47,500 nt of DNA from Chrysomallon squamiferum (taxonomy: Eukaryota; Mollusca; Gastropoda; Neomphalida; Peltospiridae). A program made the translations under genes and the position numbers. Every line of letters starts with the position of its first letter. Positions within the stretch are counted from its first letter, which is position 1. Under the pieces are notes generated by a model, which saw only the letters and a list, made by a program, of their open reading frames with translations, made no database searches and was not told where the DNA came from. Location: assembly GCA_012295275.1 (NCBI GenBank), contig CM022675.1, forward strand, positions 2,516,697-2,564,196, read 5' to 3'. Below are positions 20,001-33,300 of this stretch, piece after piece.

Positions 20001-20412
20001 AGAGATAAAACTGAATAGAGAAATTAAATAGAAGACAAATTCTTTTTTTTTTAAACTATTCATAATTTTCATCAGTAACGGTATAAAACAATATCACTTG
20101 ACATCAACTGATTCTCTGCAGTCTTTACTGATAGCTCGTTGTGTAAGTACAGTAATCAAAACTAGAAAACAGACAGGAAAAACATCGTTATATGCATGAA
20201 GTAATATGATAATTACAACAAGAACCTTCATCTTGGAAATAGCAGGGAAAAAGCTTTTCTTCTGACATGAATTTATACAACAAGCCGAATACCCCGAATA
20301 TAGTATTAATAATAATTATAAAAACATTAAATAAATCTCAAATAATATCTACGACATATTACAGAAAATAAACTACATGAGATGCACACCAATATGCTTT
20401 ATTCAAAAACAA

Positions 20413-20460
<48 letters not shown>

Positions 20461-20571
20461 AAATACTAATAAATGAATTAAAATAAATAAAAAATATGAA
20501 TCCAGCTACAGGAATAGGAAAGGAAGCAACAACAACAAAAAAAAGAAAAGAAAATAAAACTAAATGCAAAC

Positions 20572-20632
<61 letters not shown>

Positions 20633-20764
20633 TAAGGAATCGAATCATGCCAAACGAAATGAAAAACAAGCAAGAAAAAAGAAAAAAAGAAAAAAGAAAG
20701 AAAGGTATAATAGAAATGAATGCATAAACAATAAAACAGTTAGAATTTAAAAAGAAATGGAATA
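20001..20764. other. AT-rich region with no gene
   Basis: This contains a TA run (20418-20458) and an AAT run (20574-20630). 20220-20400 resembles 27855-28110 (CCATCTTG, then TTTTCTTC, then ATATGCTTTATTCAAA-like segments), so it is another diverged dispersed repeat. No supported coding sequence. Confidence 0.5.
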
Positions 20765-20769
20765 AAATA

Positions 20770-20807
<38 letters not shown>

Positions 20808-21598
20808 TCTGAAAACAGAAAAAAAGAAAAAAAAAGAAAGAAAAAGGAAGACAAATAATTAGCAAAACGTAATGTAGTTAGTGAAATATACTAAAGCGAA
20901 GACGAATTTTAAACAAAAGCAATTTTATCTAAAAGTATAAACAGTTTTCAACTTCAGTTCGGTACTAATGTATATGAAATATTTGTCAAGTTCACTAAAT
21001 GTCATGTTTGTTGACATATTCATTTTACTGATTGGACTTTTTCTTCCTCAGGAAGACGACCACCACAATCCCAATGACAAGTGAGAAGATGATCACCATG
21101 ACAACACAGAGAACAATCAGTGTTGATACCAAGTTGATCAGATCCATGTTCTTCACCTGATGTCTGTGAGATACCTAGAAAGTAGTAATATTGTTAAACG
21201 TCAGATTTTTGGAAACGTTCTTGCAGCTAATATATATATATATATATGAACTAAAATCTCCATTTAACTGTTTGTTTAATGTATATGAAAGAAAATGTCT
21301 ATTCAACTGTTTGTTTAATATCACAAAACGAATCGCAAATACGATTAAAATTAAAGAAAACAAATAAACTCACGCGGTGTTCGATCTTCTACAATCACGT
21401 CCAGGACAGTGAATGTCTTTCTGACAAGTTCATCAGACGTTTCAGCAGATCTTCGTTTTCTTCCAGACTCTGCCTTCCCGTTGCAGTCCACCTGAAATTA
21501 TAAATATGAATGTGAAATTTGATTGTCTGATTTCTGATTTTGCGGAAAACGTTGAAAATTTCTCCATCTTGAAACAAATATAGCCATCAAGACAATGA

Positions 21599-21677
<79 letters not shown>

Positions 21678-21850
21678 CAATAATAGCAATAGTAATAAAA
21701 AATAATATAAATCAACAACATCGAAATGACTGTTGTCTTCAAGTATTGTTAGTAAGGTAATCATAATTATTTATTTTTCCCTTTACTGAACACATTGCGT
21801 AAAATCCTCGCATCACGAAACAATAAATAAATAAATATATAAATTAACTA

Positions 21851-21929
<79 letters not shown>

Positions 21930-22150
21930 CAACTTTAGTATAACCAACGTTAAAGTTTGTTTAGAAATGTTAAAACTTACAGGGTCGCACTGAGATTTTT
22001 GACCTGGAGGACAAACTTTGACAGAACATTCTGTAGAGACTGCGTTGTTTTTGTTAAAGGTGAAAGCTTTCAACTTGAATGTGACGTTGTTTCCTGATCT
22101 TTCAGGTTCCTGTATCATCAGTTTACCGATCTCAGACGAAGGACAGCTGA
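20765..22150 (-). repeat. Near-identical copy of positions 1-1320
   Basis: This block repeats the gene A terminal exon, furin exon, second ZP-C exon, both introns between them and the 3' flank, with few differences apart from microsatellite length. The match stops abruptly just upstream of the second ZP-C exon: the intron beyond it is unrelated by eye in A and B. Confidence 0.88.
21025..21174 (-). pseudogene. Gene B terminal exon: frameshifted transmembrane segment
   Basis: Compared with gene A this exon lacks 8 bases between 21120 and 21121 and 9 bases near 21048. The first loss shifts the frame after GIN, so the membrane helix is replaced by a Cys/His-rich tail and the original stop is bypassed. 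Read in the old frame the rest still encodes the hydrophobic segment, so the lesion looks recent. Confidence 0.8.
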
Positions 22151-22599
22151 ATAAGTAAAAGAATATAACATAAAATAGCATTTCTCTTTAGTTTCCTCGA
22201 TCTAAATAAACTCTCGATTTTTTTTAGAAAGAGTGTCGCTTATTTCAGCTTTTAGAAATTATAAAGTTATTTATTCTAAAGTAATTAGTCTGCAGTTCGG
22301 TTGTTTATCAAGAGGTCACCAATGTATGTAAAATATAGTTCTGTGAATCGAGAATGTCTCTGAATTGTTGAAGTGAAAAAGAAACAGAACAAAACAGCAA
22401 TACTACTGCTATTTCTACTACTACTAATAACACACACACACACACATACATTCTGTGCTAAACAAGTATAAGTATATAAAAAAGCCTGTTAAAATAAAAG
22501 TTTACCTGTCTTCAATGATTCTGAAAGATTCAGCATCTTCTCCAGTTTTCTGATTATCAGCAGTACATGATTCCACCCTGATAGTGCCTGATTCTAGCT
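21374..22599 (-). pseudogene. Gene B exons: remainder of ZP-C and furin-type site
   Basis: Exon 22599-22506 encodes SGTIRVESCTADNQKTGED. Exon 22146-21981 encodes the SCPSSEIGKLM to KSQC segment with a single amino-acid change from gene A (K to E before CSVKVC). Exon 21491-21374 encodes VDCNGKAESGRKRRSAET. Here the sixth ZP-C cysteine (QCDPVDC) is present, unlike gene A. The RKRR-S site is intact. Introns hold long AAT repeats (21600-21676 and 21857-21928). Confidence 0.82.
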
Positions 22600-23164
22600 C
22601 TGTTTAAAATGTATTGCAATATTCATGTTTAGAGATGTTGCTATCTCAAACAAAATTATATTGTTTGCAAGGAGTTATAATGAAGATTATGCTAAGAGTT
22701 GGGAATTATATGTTGTCGTTACTAGTAGTTTTATCAGTATAATTAAAAAATAAATAAATATAGAATTTCAAAGGACTTTAAGAATAATTACATGCGTTAA
22801 TGATAATAACAACATATATATACAGACAAAAAAATTTCTTTGGAAAGTACAGAGTAGCATTCCTTTAGAACTCTGTTGATGATAATAACACTGATAATTA
22901 TATATAATCAAACTGTACTTAAAAATGGAAGATCAATTCTGAAAGCAAATGTCATCCATCAATATTTATTCTGCATTTCTGTCTGTATGTGCGCTTTACA
23001 TCACTTTTCATTTTTATATATTTTTTAAAAATGTATTTGATTATTATTCGTATTATTTTATTTATTTAAGTGTTTATTTATTTATTTATTTATCTATTTA
23101 TCTTTTACAAGAAATAAGAAGATGAATAAAAAAGAAGAAATTACTATTATTACAACTACTTCTT

Positions 23165-23257
<93 letters not shown>

Positions 23258-23367
23258 TCAGTAATAAGGAATAAATGATGGGTACTCATACTTAAAAAAA
23301 TTATTATGAACAACAGGTAAAAAGAGTAAAACTAGAAACATAGTGATCAACACTTGGTTAGTGTTAC

Positions 23368-24264
23368 CTGCACATTTGATACCAGCATCTTCTTCGTGGC
23401 CACAGGCAAAGTTACCCCATTGTAAACTGCACTGCTCAAGACTTGTTTCATTTCCCAAACAATGAATATTACACAGAAAGATAGGTCCCGATCCTTCACC
23501 AAAATAAGCACTACCGACTGCTGTTGCATTTGAACTGTAAAACATGGAATGAGTCATTTGAAAATGTATTTCTTTACTGTCATTACATTTGTAATAATCC
23601 TTCTTACAAGGTTGTAGTAAGGAGCTACCATAATCATGTTTAGTGTCTTACGTAATCAAACAGCTATCATAATAATCATCATTAGTAATTTCGAAAAGAA
23701 AGAGAGATGTGTCCTAAAAGTAATACTAATAAGAATAATAAAAACTAAATACAAAATCGAGTCTGTTAATCATACTTATTATCAACTAGTTATTCCATGA
23801 TTGCTAGCTTTCTGAAATAAACAATATTATTAATAACTTAGTAACAGCAGTTATCATAATCAGTCACAATAACTTAGTTAATAAAACAAAACTCTCCTGT
23901 AAAATAGTAATCATTAACAAATTACTTAGTGAAACCGAACATTCTGCAGTAAACAGCTGTTAAAATAATCATTAGTAACAATTTACTTAGTGAAACCCAG
24001 CAATCAAAAGTAAACAGCTGTTATAATAATCAGTATTAATAACTTACTTAGAAAACCCAGCATTCTGCAGTAAACATTTGTTATAATAATCATTACTAAT
24101 AACTTACTTAGTAAACCCCAACATTCTGCAGTAAAGAGCTGCGTTGTAATCAGTATGATATTTATCACAGACTGTGCCCCACATTCCAAGATATTTAATC
24201 TCTACTCGACCTTCTCGTTCTGAACTGCCTCCAACCAGACGAATTTCAGTTTCTGCTTTATCTT
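23368..24264 (-). pseudogene. Gene B exons: SRCR domain 4 equivalent
   Basis: Exon 24264-24108 encodes TEIRLVGGSSEREGRVEI, MWGTVCDKY and LYCRMLGF; exon 23534-23368 encodes GPIFLCNIHCLGNETS, LEQCSLQWGN, CGHEEDAGIKCAG. Six canonical cysteines are kept plus an extra one (FLCNI). Seventeen of 56 residues differ from gene A in the second exon, far more than in the 3' exons of the same gene. The intron carries the decayed exon-end repeat array (about 23860-24107) and CTA/AAT repeats at 23166-23256. Confidence 0.8.
23860..24107 (-). repeat. Decayed exon-end/donor tandem array in gene B
   Basis: Four or so copies of a unit of about 60 bases containing ACTTAGTGAAACCCAGCATT-like sequence and a CAGTAAACAGCTG-like segment, which derive from the end of the SRCR4-equivalent exon and its donor. 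It is homologous in place and content to 3590-3892 of gene A. Confidence 0.7.
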
Positions 24265-24456
24265 CTGCAGTAAGAAACAAAAGCCTATAAGAAACTAAAT
24301 TGTCTTGTTATATCACACATACAATTTATCACTTAGGTTTTATCGCATTATTAATTTCGTTGTGTTTTGTCTCTAATACAATGAATGTTATTCTCCATAG
24401 AAGAAATGATTAAACATGTGGTAGATATGTAGAGACTGCTGTCTAAAATACATTAC

Positions 24457-24721
24457 CTGAACAGAGCAGGGCTGTGTACTTCTCATGATCATCGTATACT
24501 ATAACTCTAAGGTAACACTCATTAATGTTCTTTTCCAGTCCTGTACAATACACATTTGATGTCCAAATCTTTTTGTTGCTTGACGTCAGATTATGCTCAC
24601 GCTCACTCAGTAATATTGCTTTATAACTTCTTTAAATAAATACATAAAAAGTACATCAATTTATATAGAGTAATTATGTCAGTTTTATATCAGTTTAAAT
24701 GTTATTAGAGATCTCATTTTA

Positions 24722-24758
<37 letters not shown>

Positions 24759-25022
24759 CATCATCATCATCATCATCATCATCATTATTATTAGCTTTAG
24801 TGGTATTAGTACATGGTTTTAAGTGATATTTAACTGCTTTAATATTACATTCTGTTTCTATTTACTCGTTAAATCCAAGTGTTCTGCATAAAACTCTAGC
24901 AACTGTTGACGAAGGAAAAGCATCATACATTCTGCCACATTCATTGTTTATTTTCACTTCAACGACACCGTAGTTACTGTCTGGACCACCAACTAGTCGT
25001 AATTCAATGTTTGATATGTCCA
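24457..25022 (-). pseudogene. Gene B exons: SRCR domain 3 equivalent
   Basis: Exon 25022-24866 encodes IELRLVGGPDSNYGVVEV, NECGRMYD and RVLCRTLGFN; exon 24626-24457 encodes KAILLSEREHNLTSSNK, VYCTGLEKNINEC and YTALLCS. As in gene A, the C2 and C7 positions are empty. The conserved 'WG' tryptophan is replaced by cysteine (ECGR), an odd change for an SRCR domain. Lengths 157 and 170 preserve phase. Confidence 0.78.
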
Positions 25023-26299
<1,277 letters not shown>

Positions 26300-26300
<1 letters not shown>

Positions 26301-26990
26301 CCCGGTTCAGAGAAATTTGTACATCATGGACATTATGAATATGAGGATGGTTTTCTACGGCCAAATAGGTCCCATGCATCGTTCTCCCAGTCGCCTACAA
26401 ACACGAAACATTGATTCGTCTGTGAATAATGTCTGATCCCATTGTCTGAGTCGCCAGTGTTGGTGTATTCTGGCCCATGTCAGACGTTCCTGAATGTGCC
26501 GCGTTTTCAGATGAAGAGCTTCAACAGGGTGACGTGCTTGTAGTCAAGCAGCATGGAGACGGTTACGGAGTTTGAACATGAATTCTAGTGTCTGTGGTTT
26601 GCTGTAAAATACGGGCTAAACGTGGAACACTTTCGAACCTGTGACGTCGAGACGACATCACTAAATACGTGTCTTCCCTTGGAGTAGTTAATCGTGGTCT
26701 ACCAGAACGTGGTGGATCTCGCACTTGCTCAGTTTGGTGTACGCGGTGTTGGATATGTCATATGCTTCTGTCATGAACACCAAAGTACTGAGCGACGTCG
26801 ATTACTTGTTGGGGGCGTGATTCCGTCCTATGGCTTCTTGACGTTGATTTTCCGGTTAGCCTGGACAGCGACCCATTATAACAGGACGAATTCTTCCTTT
26901 TGTTTCTGGTTCAGTTCACGCGCTGCACGAGCTCACGGTGATTCCACGTGCACACACACAACGGCGTGCGATTTGACAAACGGTGTTCTT
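26300..26990 (-). mobile_element. Tc1/mariner-like transposase remnant
   Basis: On the minus strand, about 26712 to 26360 reads RPRLTTPREDTYLV, then VPRLARILQQTTDTRIHVQT, NRLHAACLQARHP, HIQERLTWARIHQHW, LFTDESMFRV and RRLGERCMGPIWP. This is the order of a Tc1-family transposase from the GRPR motif and second helix-turn-helix region to the first catalytic Asp (TDES). The N-terminal part (26990-26720) needs frameshifts and has stops. The rest of the catalytic domain, with the second Asp and the Glu, is missing. Terminal repeats were not identified. An open frame on the plus strand here is a shadow. Confidence 0.82.
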
Positions 26991-27064
26991 TTCACTTCAC
27001 AAAGCGACAGGTCGGATGTAACTAACATATTACCAAGTCATATCTCTTTGTTTTAATTTATATT

Positions 27065-27094
27065 TCAGGTTCTTCCATCATCAGTTTGCCGATC

Positions 27095-27096
<2 letters not shown>
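27065..27096 (-). pseudogene. Fragment of the second ZP-C exon
   Basis: About 32 bases match the beginning of the exon at 1311-1146 and 22146-21981 (IGKLMI and QEP segment, minus strand) with roughly three differences, then run into an ATT repeat at 27097-27152. It lies beside the Tc1 remnant and outside genes A and B. The match is short but specific, including CATCAGTTTGCCGATCT. Confidence 0.5.
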
Positions 27097-27152
<56 letters not shown>

Positions 27153-27153
<1 letters not shown>

Positions 27154-28619
27154 TTATCTAATGTAAGATGAGAAGTATAGATCATAGGAAAACAAATATT
27201 TGATTTTGTCAACGGAGTCAGAATACCTTAGATTTACCCATTATAATTATAAGTTGTTTTAAAAGAAAAAAAAAATGTCTTCTTCTGAATTTGCCTTTTC
27301 AATTTTGTATTTTTTTATTATACTTTCTCTGCGTTCTTTTTACTTATTTGTGTTTTCCATGTATCTGCATATACCTACAGTGAAATCTTTGACGACATGT
27401 TTTTCATACATTACCATGAAGTGAAGCTTAATTTCAGTGAACGAAGATGCCTAGTTACAAGAGATTGTGGTGGGATGTCTGTAATGAAATAGTATCACGT
27501 GGTTTCAAGTGATTATGTGTAGTCGTTGCAGGTTGGTCCTGCTGTCAACTGTTATGATGCTGTCAAAAGTTAAGCAAATGTTCGCATGCATCTGTCTGTT
27601 AAAAAGAGTTGTAGGTTTTGACACGGTTTCTAGTGCTAGAATTAAAATGAAATAAAGTATATTACCTGTGTTTACCGAAACAGGTAAAACAACAAGAACA
27701 ACAATAACAACAATACTACTACTACTACTACTAATAATAATAATATTAAAATAAAATAATAAACAATCGTTACTACAGTTATCGATCGAAGACAAATTAA
27801 AGAAGAAAATCGGTAAATGAATGAAAAAACAAATCTAACATAATGTCAAGAAGACTCTCCATCTTGAAAATAACTGCATGAACAATCGAAATATTTTCTT
27901 CCGCGCTGAATTCATAAGTCAAACCGCATGTCCATAAAAAGAAACGATAAGAAAATAAATAACAATGAATTGGAAGAGCAAACCAGATATAATTTGTTTT
28001 CTAATGATAATAATTATATGAACATGAACTAACATTTTAGTGATATTTATGATTTAGTAGAAATAACAGATTACAGGATATTTTCTGCCGCAAGCTTTAT
28101 TCAAACTATTGCAAATATAATAATAACAAAATATAAAATAGTAATAAAGAAGTAAACAAACGAATATATAAATTGAAAAACAAGAAAAACACACGAAGAA
28201 GAAAATAGCACAAAAAATTAAATAAATAAATAATAAATAAATAAATAAATAAATAATAGCAATAAATGTAAAGATAATTATAAGAATAATAAACACAACA
28301 AAATTATAAAAAGCAGCCCCAAAAACCTGTTTCTGTATGTATGTGAGTAATGGTAATAGTAATATCAATAACAATAAAGGTAATAATATTACTTACAAAA
28401 GCTTTACTAGACGAAAAGAAAGGAATAATAAAGTAATGCATTAAAACAAAAAAAAAAAAAAAAAAAACAGAAAAAAGCACGAATGAAAAAGAAGTAAACA
28501 AAAATGAACAGTATTATTGAAATTTGGCAGATAATTAAATCTAAACTACGCGAATTTATTGTTATTATCATAAAAAGTAGAACAAAACATAAAATCAAAT
28601 AAGTAAGTAAATAAGTAAG

Positions 28620-28655
<36 letters not shown>

Positions 28656-29990
28656 AATAATATATATTTGCACGCATGTGCATGCTTGATTGTATAAACG
28701 TTTCTTTTGTTTGTTTAATTTATTTCTTTTTTTTATACGTATATATGTGTTTGTGTATATATGTGTATGTATGTGTATGTGTTTTTTATGTGTGCGTATG
28801 AGTCAGATTATCTGTTTAGGTAGCATTTGTTTATACTAAATAGGCGGACAACGCAAATTTAATATAATAGTGTGTGTTTATGCGTGTGTGAGTGTGTATG
28901 AGCGTGTATGTGCGAAGAATAAGACGGTTTCATCATAAAATTATGGGCTAGAAAGAACATCAGAAGTTAAAGTAAAAAAAAATAATAAAAAAATAGTCTA
29001 AATACCTGTTTCTTGAAGCGTAAACAAGCGAGTGAAAACACATCAGGGTGACTGTCGTGGTAAGAGTGCTAACCCAGATGAGCAGTGGTGTATCACAGGA
29101 GTCTTTTTATGTCAGTTCAGGTCAGTGGCCTCTATTATTAACTCGTTTCTCTATATTTTATTAAACAAAAAAATAAATAAATAAATAAAAGAAAAAAAAA
29201 ACGTTTCAAATATTCATCTGATATCATTTTTTTTCTTTTTTTTTTGTTTTAAATATTTAAGTAAAATAAAATAACAGAGCATAAATAAATACTTAAATAA
29301 ATAAATACATATTCTATCTACGAGTGATCAATGTTCCGTAACAAGTGACAGAAAATCCGTACCATGGACTACTAAAATGAGAAAGTATAGACGAACCAGT
29401 ATATATATATAAATATAGATTTATATGTATGTATGTATATAAAACACCAACAGGCTTGTTTTTATCCACCCTCGTCGACTACGTGTTACACTAGTGGCTT
29501 GTTTTGTGTTTAATGTAGCATAGCAACCCTGGATGTAGTAGCTGGCAATGAATATAAACTGTTTGGGTGTCTAGTAAATAAAATGATGTGTTATGAATAG
29601 TTTCTGTTCATACTGTATTTGTAAAATTGTATTGCTGTCTCAGATACAATTTAGGAGAATCAAAGCACCTAAAGGCTTTTAGGCAGCCACAGAGAGGCAG
29701 CTGTCTAGATAAACACACACGTGGTTAGGCAGATAGAGAGATAGAGAAATAGGCAGAAAGTTGCATAAACACAAAATATACATTTAGAAGACGGTAAACC
29801 GTGTTTTGGCCTCCCGCAGTAACGCCTTTAGCCATACCTTATTAGGGCGTCGACCCAGCTGTGAAACGTTTTCTCAGCAATATTTAGATGTGTTTGTTTA
29901 AGTTAGACAGTTGGTCCTAACTTTCTTATTATACCACGAATCGTTTAGGTTATACGTACTTGTAGAAGTCGCTGGTAGCAATTTTTATAT
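27153..29990. other. AT-rich intergenic region with no recognised gene
   Basis: This contains CTA/AAT triplets (27715-27744), AAAT tetramers (28221-28256, 28621-28653), an A run (28449-28467) and GT-rich stretches (28740-28915). 27855-28110 resembles 20220-20400. 29355-29372 (CCGTACCATGGACTACTA) recurs inverted near 36880. All open frames here are low-complexity. Confidence 0.5.
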
Positions 29991-30003
29991 TCTTATTATT
30001 AAA

Positions 30004-30970
30004 GTGCAGTTTATGCAAACGTCGGTAACATATTGATTATTTATATAAATAGCTTATTTAATACCTTCCAATATCTCGTAGGTTTCATTAAAGTAAGTAA
30101 ACCTATTACCCTTCATTTCTACAAATATCTCTAACAGTATGTATTAATTAACGATGTTCTGTTAGTTAACAGTAATTCCATTTCTGAAATCACATAGAAA
30201 TTATTGGTCATTAGCGAGAGACAAAAACAGTTTTTTGTCGGCCACATATTTATTTAAGTAAAAAACAAAAAGGAGACCACAGAGAGCAAAGACAACGATA
30301 CGGAAAGGATGCAGGGGTTGGCGGCCATTATTAGGCAACTATTTTGGTAATTTTATTTTGCTTTATTTTAATTTAACTCGGAAGCAGGGACAAACGGTTA
30401 TCCGTATTCCGTGTGCTCTAATAAGATGACCAATTTGATGTAACCTCTATATGCTCCGCAGAGAGTTTGATTTATATATATTTCTAACGTAAGCCGTTAG
30501 GGAAACATCAAAACAATTAAGAATTATTGTATTTCATTTAACGCCAACTCCCACGTCCTCAACCACCAAATACATAATTATCTTTGAAATAGAACTAGTG
30601 TGTTTTGTTTTTTCTTTATTGTAGATTGATATTATATCTAGTTTATATCTGTAGTATATGTAAATTTGTGTATCTGTTAAAATCAACTGTCACAGTTTGT
30701 TAATTACATAGACAGCGGGTCCACCACTCTCTAGTCAAGAAACGAGTCATATTTTAACAGAGTTGTTAGCACTTGAAAGCTAACACAGCTTATGCGCTGG
30801 GCTCCTTGACAAGACATAAACAGTTTTCTTTTAATTTGTCATTTAAATTCATCGATGACATAGCATATAATAGATACAGATTATATAGATATACACAATT
30901 TATTATTTATTCATATTACTTACAGTAATATTACTACCACTACCACAACCAACACCACCACGAGTATCAT

Positions 30971-31002
<32 letters not shown>

Positions 31003-31356
31003 ATGCTAATACTATTATTCTACTGCTACTAATACTACTGCCACTGCTAGTTCTTTAAGAAAGAGAACAATCAAAGCAGACATTTTAGACAAGCAAAATG
31101 AGACTTAGCATTAGTATTAGTTTCAGTAATAGTAGTGGTTGTAGTAGTATCAGTAGTAGTAGTAGTAGTAATAGTAGTAGCAGCAGCAATAGTAGTAGTA
31201 GGACATACTGTTAGAGATATTTGTAGAAATGAAGGGTAACATGTTTACTTACTTCAATGATACATACAGGTTAATTAAGAGATGTTGGACTGTATTAAAT
31301 TAATCTACTAAGATAAATAATCAATATGTTGACGACATTTTCATAAACTGTACCAT
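30004..31356. repeat. Inverted repeat pair with about 145-bp arms
   Basis: The left arm (30004-30150) and right arm (about 31200-31356) are reverse complements with mismatches: both contain AACATATTGATTATTTAT and TTACCCTTCATTTCTACAAA in matching order and end in ACAGTATGT at the inner side. The 1.05 kb between them holds CTA/AGT triplet repeats and no coding sequence. It may be the ends of a non-autonomous DNA element or a local inverted duplication. Confidence 0.65.
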
Positions 31357-31398
31357 AATAGGACAACAAAATAAAATAATAATAATAATAATAATAAT

Positions 31399-31440
<42 letters not shown>

Positions 31441-32013
31441 AATAATAATAATAATAATAACTAGTAGTTGCGACAGGACTATCATTAGTAGTAATTATAA
31501 TAACAATGGCAGTATTGGTTGTAATATTGTAAACGTAATATTGACAATGCTAGTCCTAGTATTGAGAATAATTGTACTAGTCGAAGTAGTATATGTTGCA
31601 CTGGCAACGATATTAGTATCAGTAGCAACTGTATCATTATTTCTATCTTTGGTATGTGTGTATGAGTCTATCTGTATATGCGCAGTATTAAATAGAAAAT
31701 TGTGAGTCAATTTTCTATAACAGAAATCGGTTTCAAGATGACAACAAAATGGCTGATGTGTTTGTGTTCTATATTTAAAACCAGACAAAACTCAGCTAAA
31801 TAGTTGTTGCTGCGTGAGAAAGGCGACTGCTGTCGTCACAGCTGACTGCGTTCAGAAATTTCAAATCTGTTTACTCTTTTCTTAATACTTTCTTCAAATT
31901 AGTTTTACAGTTTCACTGAAAAGTCTCACCTACTCTTGTCGGAAAAGCATAATGGAAGTATAATCAAATAAATTGTAAGATATAATAATTGAAGTGGAAG
32001 AGAGAAGAGAACA

Positions 32014-32061
<48 letters not shown>

Positions 32062-32950
32062 GACACGTGCGCGCTCACACAGATTGTCAGTATATTACAA
32101 ACCAGCCACTGAACGGAAAGTCACTAAGTGATTGAAATTAACTGAGTATAATAAGAAACCCAGTGAGATAGAGAATATTGCTGCGATGTTTAAAGATAAA
32201 TCTCTAAGCTATATTGTAAGACGACGAAAAGAAGAAGAATGGGGGAAATTCACAGACGAAATGTTATATATAAATTAAACTACCGTCGAGAAAGAAATAC
32301 AATTATAACAAAGATTACTGACTTTTAGATATATTAAATAACTAACTTTTTATTAGTGTATACACCATTCATCTGAAAATACAACTTCGTGTTACACCCT
32401 AACATTCACAGATATAATATCTATCACAGAGCGTTTAGTTTTTACTCTGTTGAAATCAGAAAACATGTAATATCAATTTTAATTTAACATCGTCGTTTAT
32501 TTTGAAAGTCTCTCACCCGTAGAGATAATATCTATCTCAGGACATTTCTGTTTTACTCTACAGAAATCAGAACAGAAAGTCATGTCAAACTTAATTTAAC
32601 GTAATTTATTTTGAAAGTATTTCAGTGCAGTGTCTGATCGCTCTCACAATCTGCGTAGAAACTATATTATGTCACTAAAATATTATTACTGTTATTATTA
32701 TCAGTAGTAGTAGTAGTATTAGTAGTAGTAATAGTAGTAGTAATAGTAGTAGTAAGAACAGTACTGGAAGATTATTCGTAATAATAGGTGAAGTAATACC
32801 GATATAGGAATTAATTGTAGGGTACTAATTAACAGAATTAATAGTTGTACTAGTAAAGGTAGCAGTAGTTTATTGTTCCTACTGTTTTCCATTAATATTA
32901 GTAGCACTAGTAAGGTAAGTGTGAAATCGAGAGGTAGTACTAGCAGCGAT

Positions 32951-33013
<63 letters not shown>

Positions 33014-33300
33014 GTTATTATTATTATAATTATTATTATTTATCGATACAATTTTCTTCATTTAAATTTGTCATTAATATAAAATGTCCAGACAATTTAT
33101 TTAGTGTTTATTGGTATTACTACTGCTACCACATTAACTATTACTACCGCTGCTCCTGGAAAGAGTCAGATATTGCTAACATAGCCAGTCAGGTAATTTA
33201 AATAAAAATAAAACTTGTCATAAAGAATTGACACATATAAGAAAATGCGTTATGCTGGAAAATGTCAGTAAGATCGTCACCACGCACAGATGACTGAATG
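31357..33300 (+). repeat. Dispersed modular repeat, second direct copy, with microsatellites
   Basis: The modules seen at 15.7-17.8 kb recur here: 31680-31990, 32285-32690 (matching 16650-17050) and 33180-33310. CAA/AAT repeats lie at 31377-31460, CA at 32015-32058, AGT at 32703-32755, CAT/ATT at 32953-33015. No gene is visible. Confidence 0.6.

Larger units (their letters stand above)
21025..25022 (-). pseudogene. Gene B: partial copy (two SRCR domains, ZP-C end, furin site, broken TM exon)
   Basis: Eight exons on the minus strand: 25022-24866, 24626-24457, 24264-24108, 23534-23368, 22599-22506, 22146-21981, 21491-21374, 21174-21025. They correspond to SRCR3, SRCR4, the ZP-C remainder, the furin exon and the terminal exon of gene A. 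All except the last keep frame and splice phase. No signal, EGF, ZP-N or ZP-C start exons were found between 25.0 and 44.1 kb, so the 5' half is absent. The first exon present begins in phase 1 and has no start codon. The last exon has lost 8 bases, which destroys the transmembrane frame. I favour an unprocessed truncated duplicate. Use as a source of exons by another transcript cannot be excluded. Confidence 0.75.

Noticed and set aside
26694-27056. Plus-strand open frame of 120 codons
   Set aside because: It is antisense to the Tc1-like transposase remnant, whose recognisable motifs are on the minus strand.
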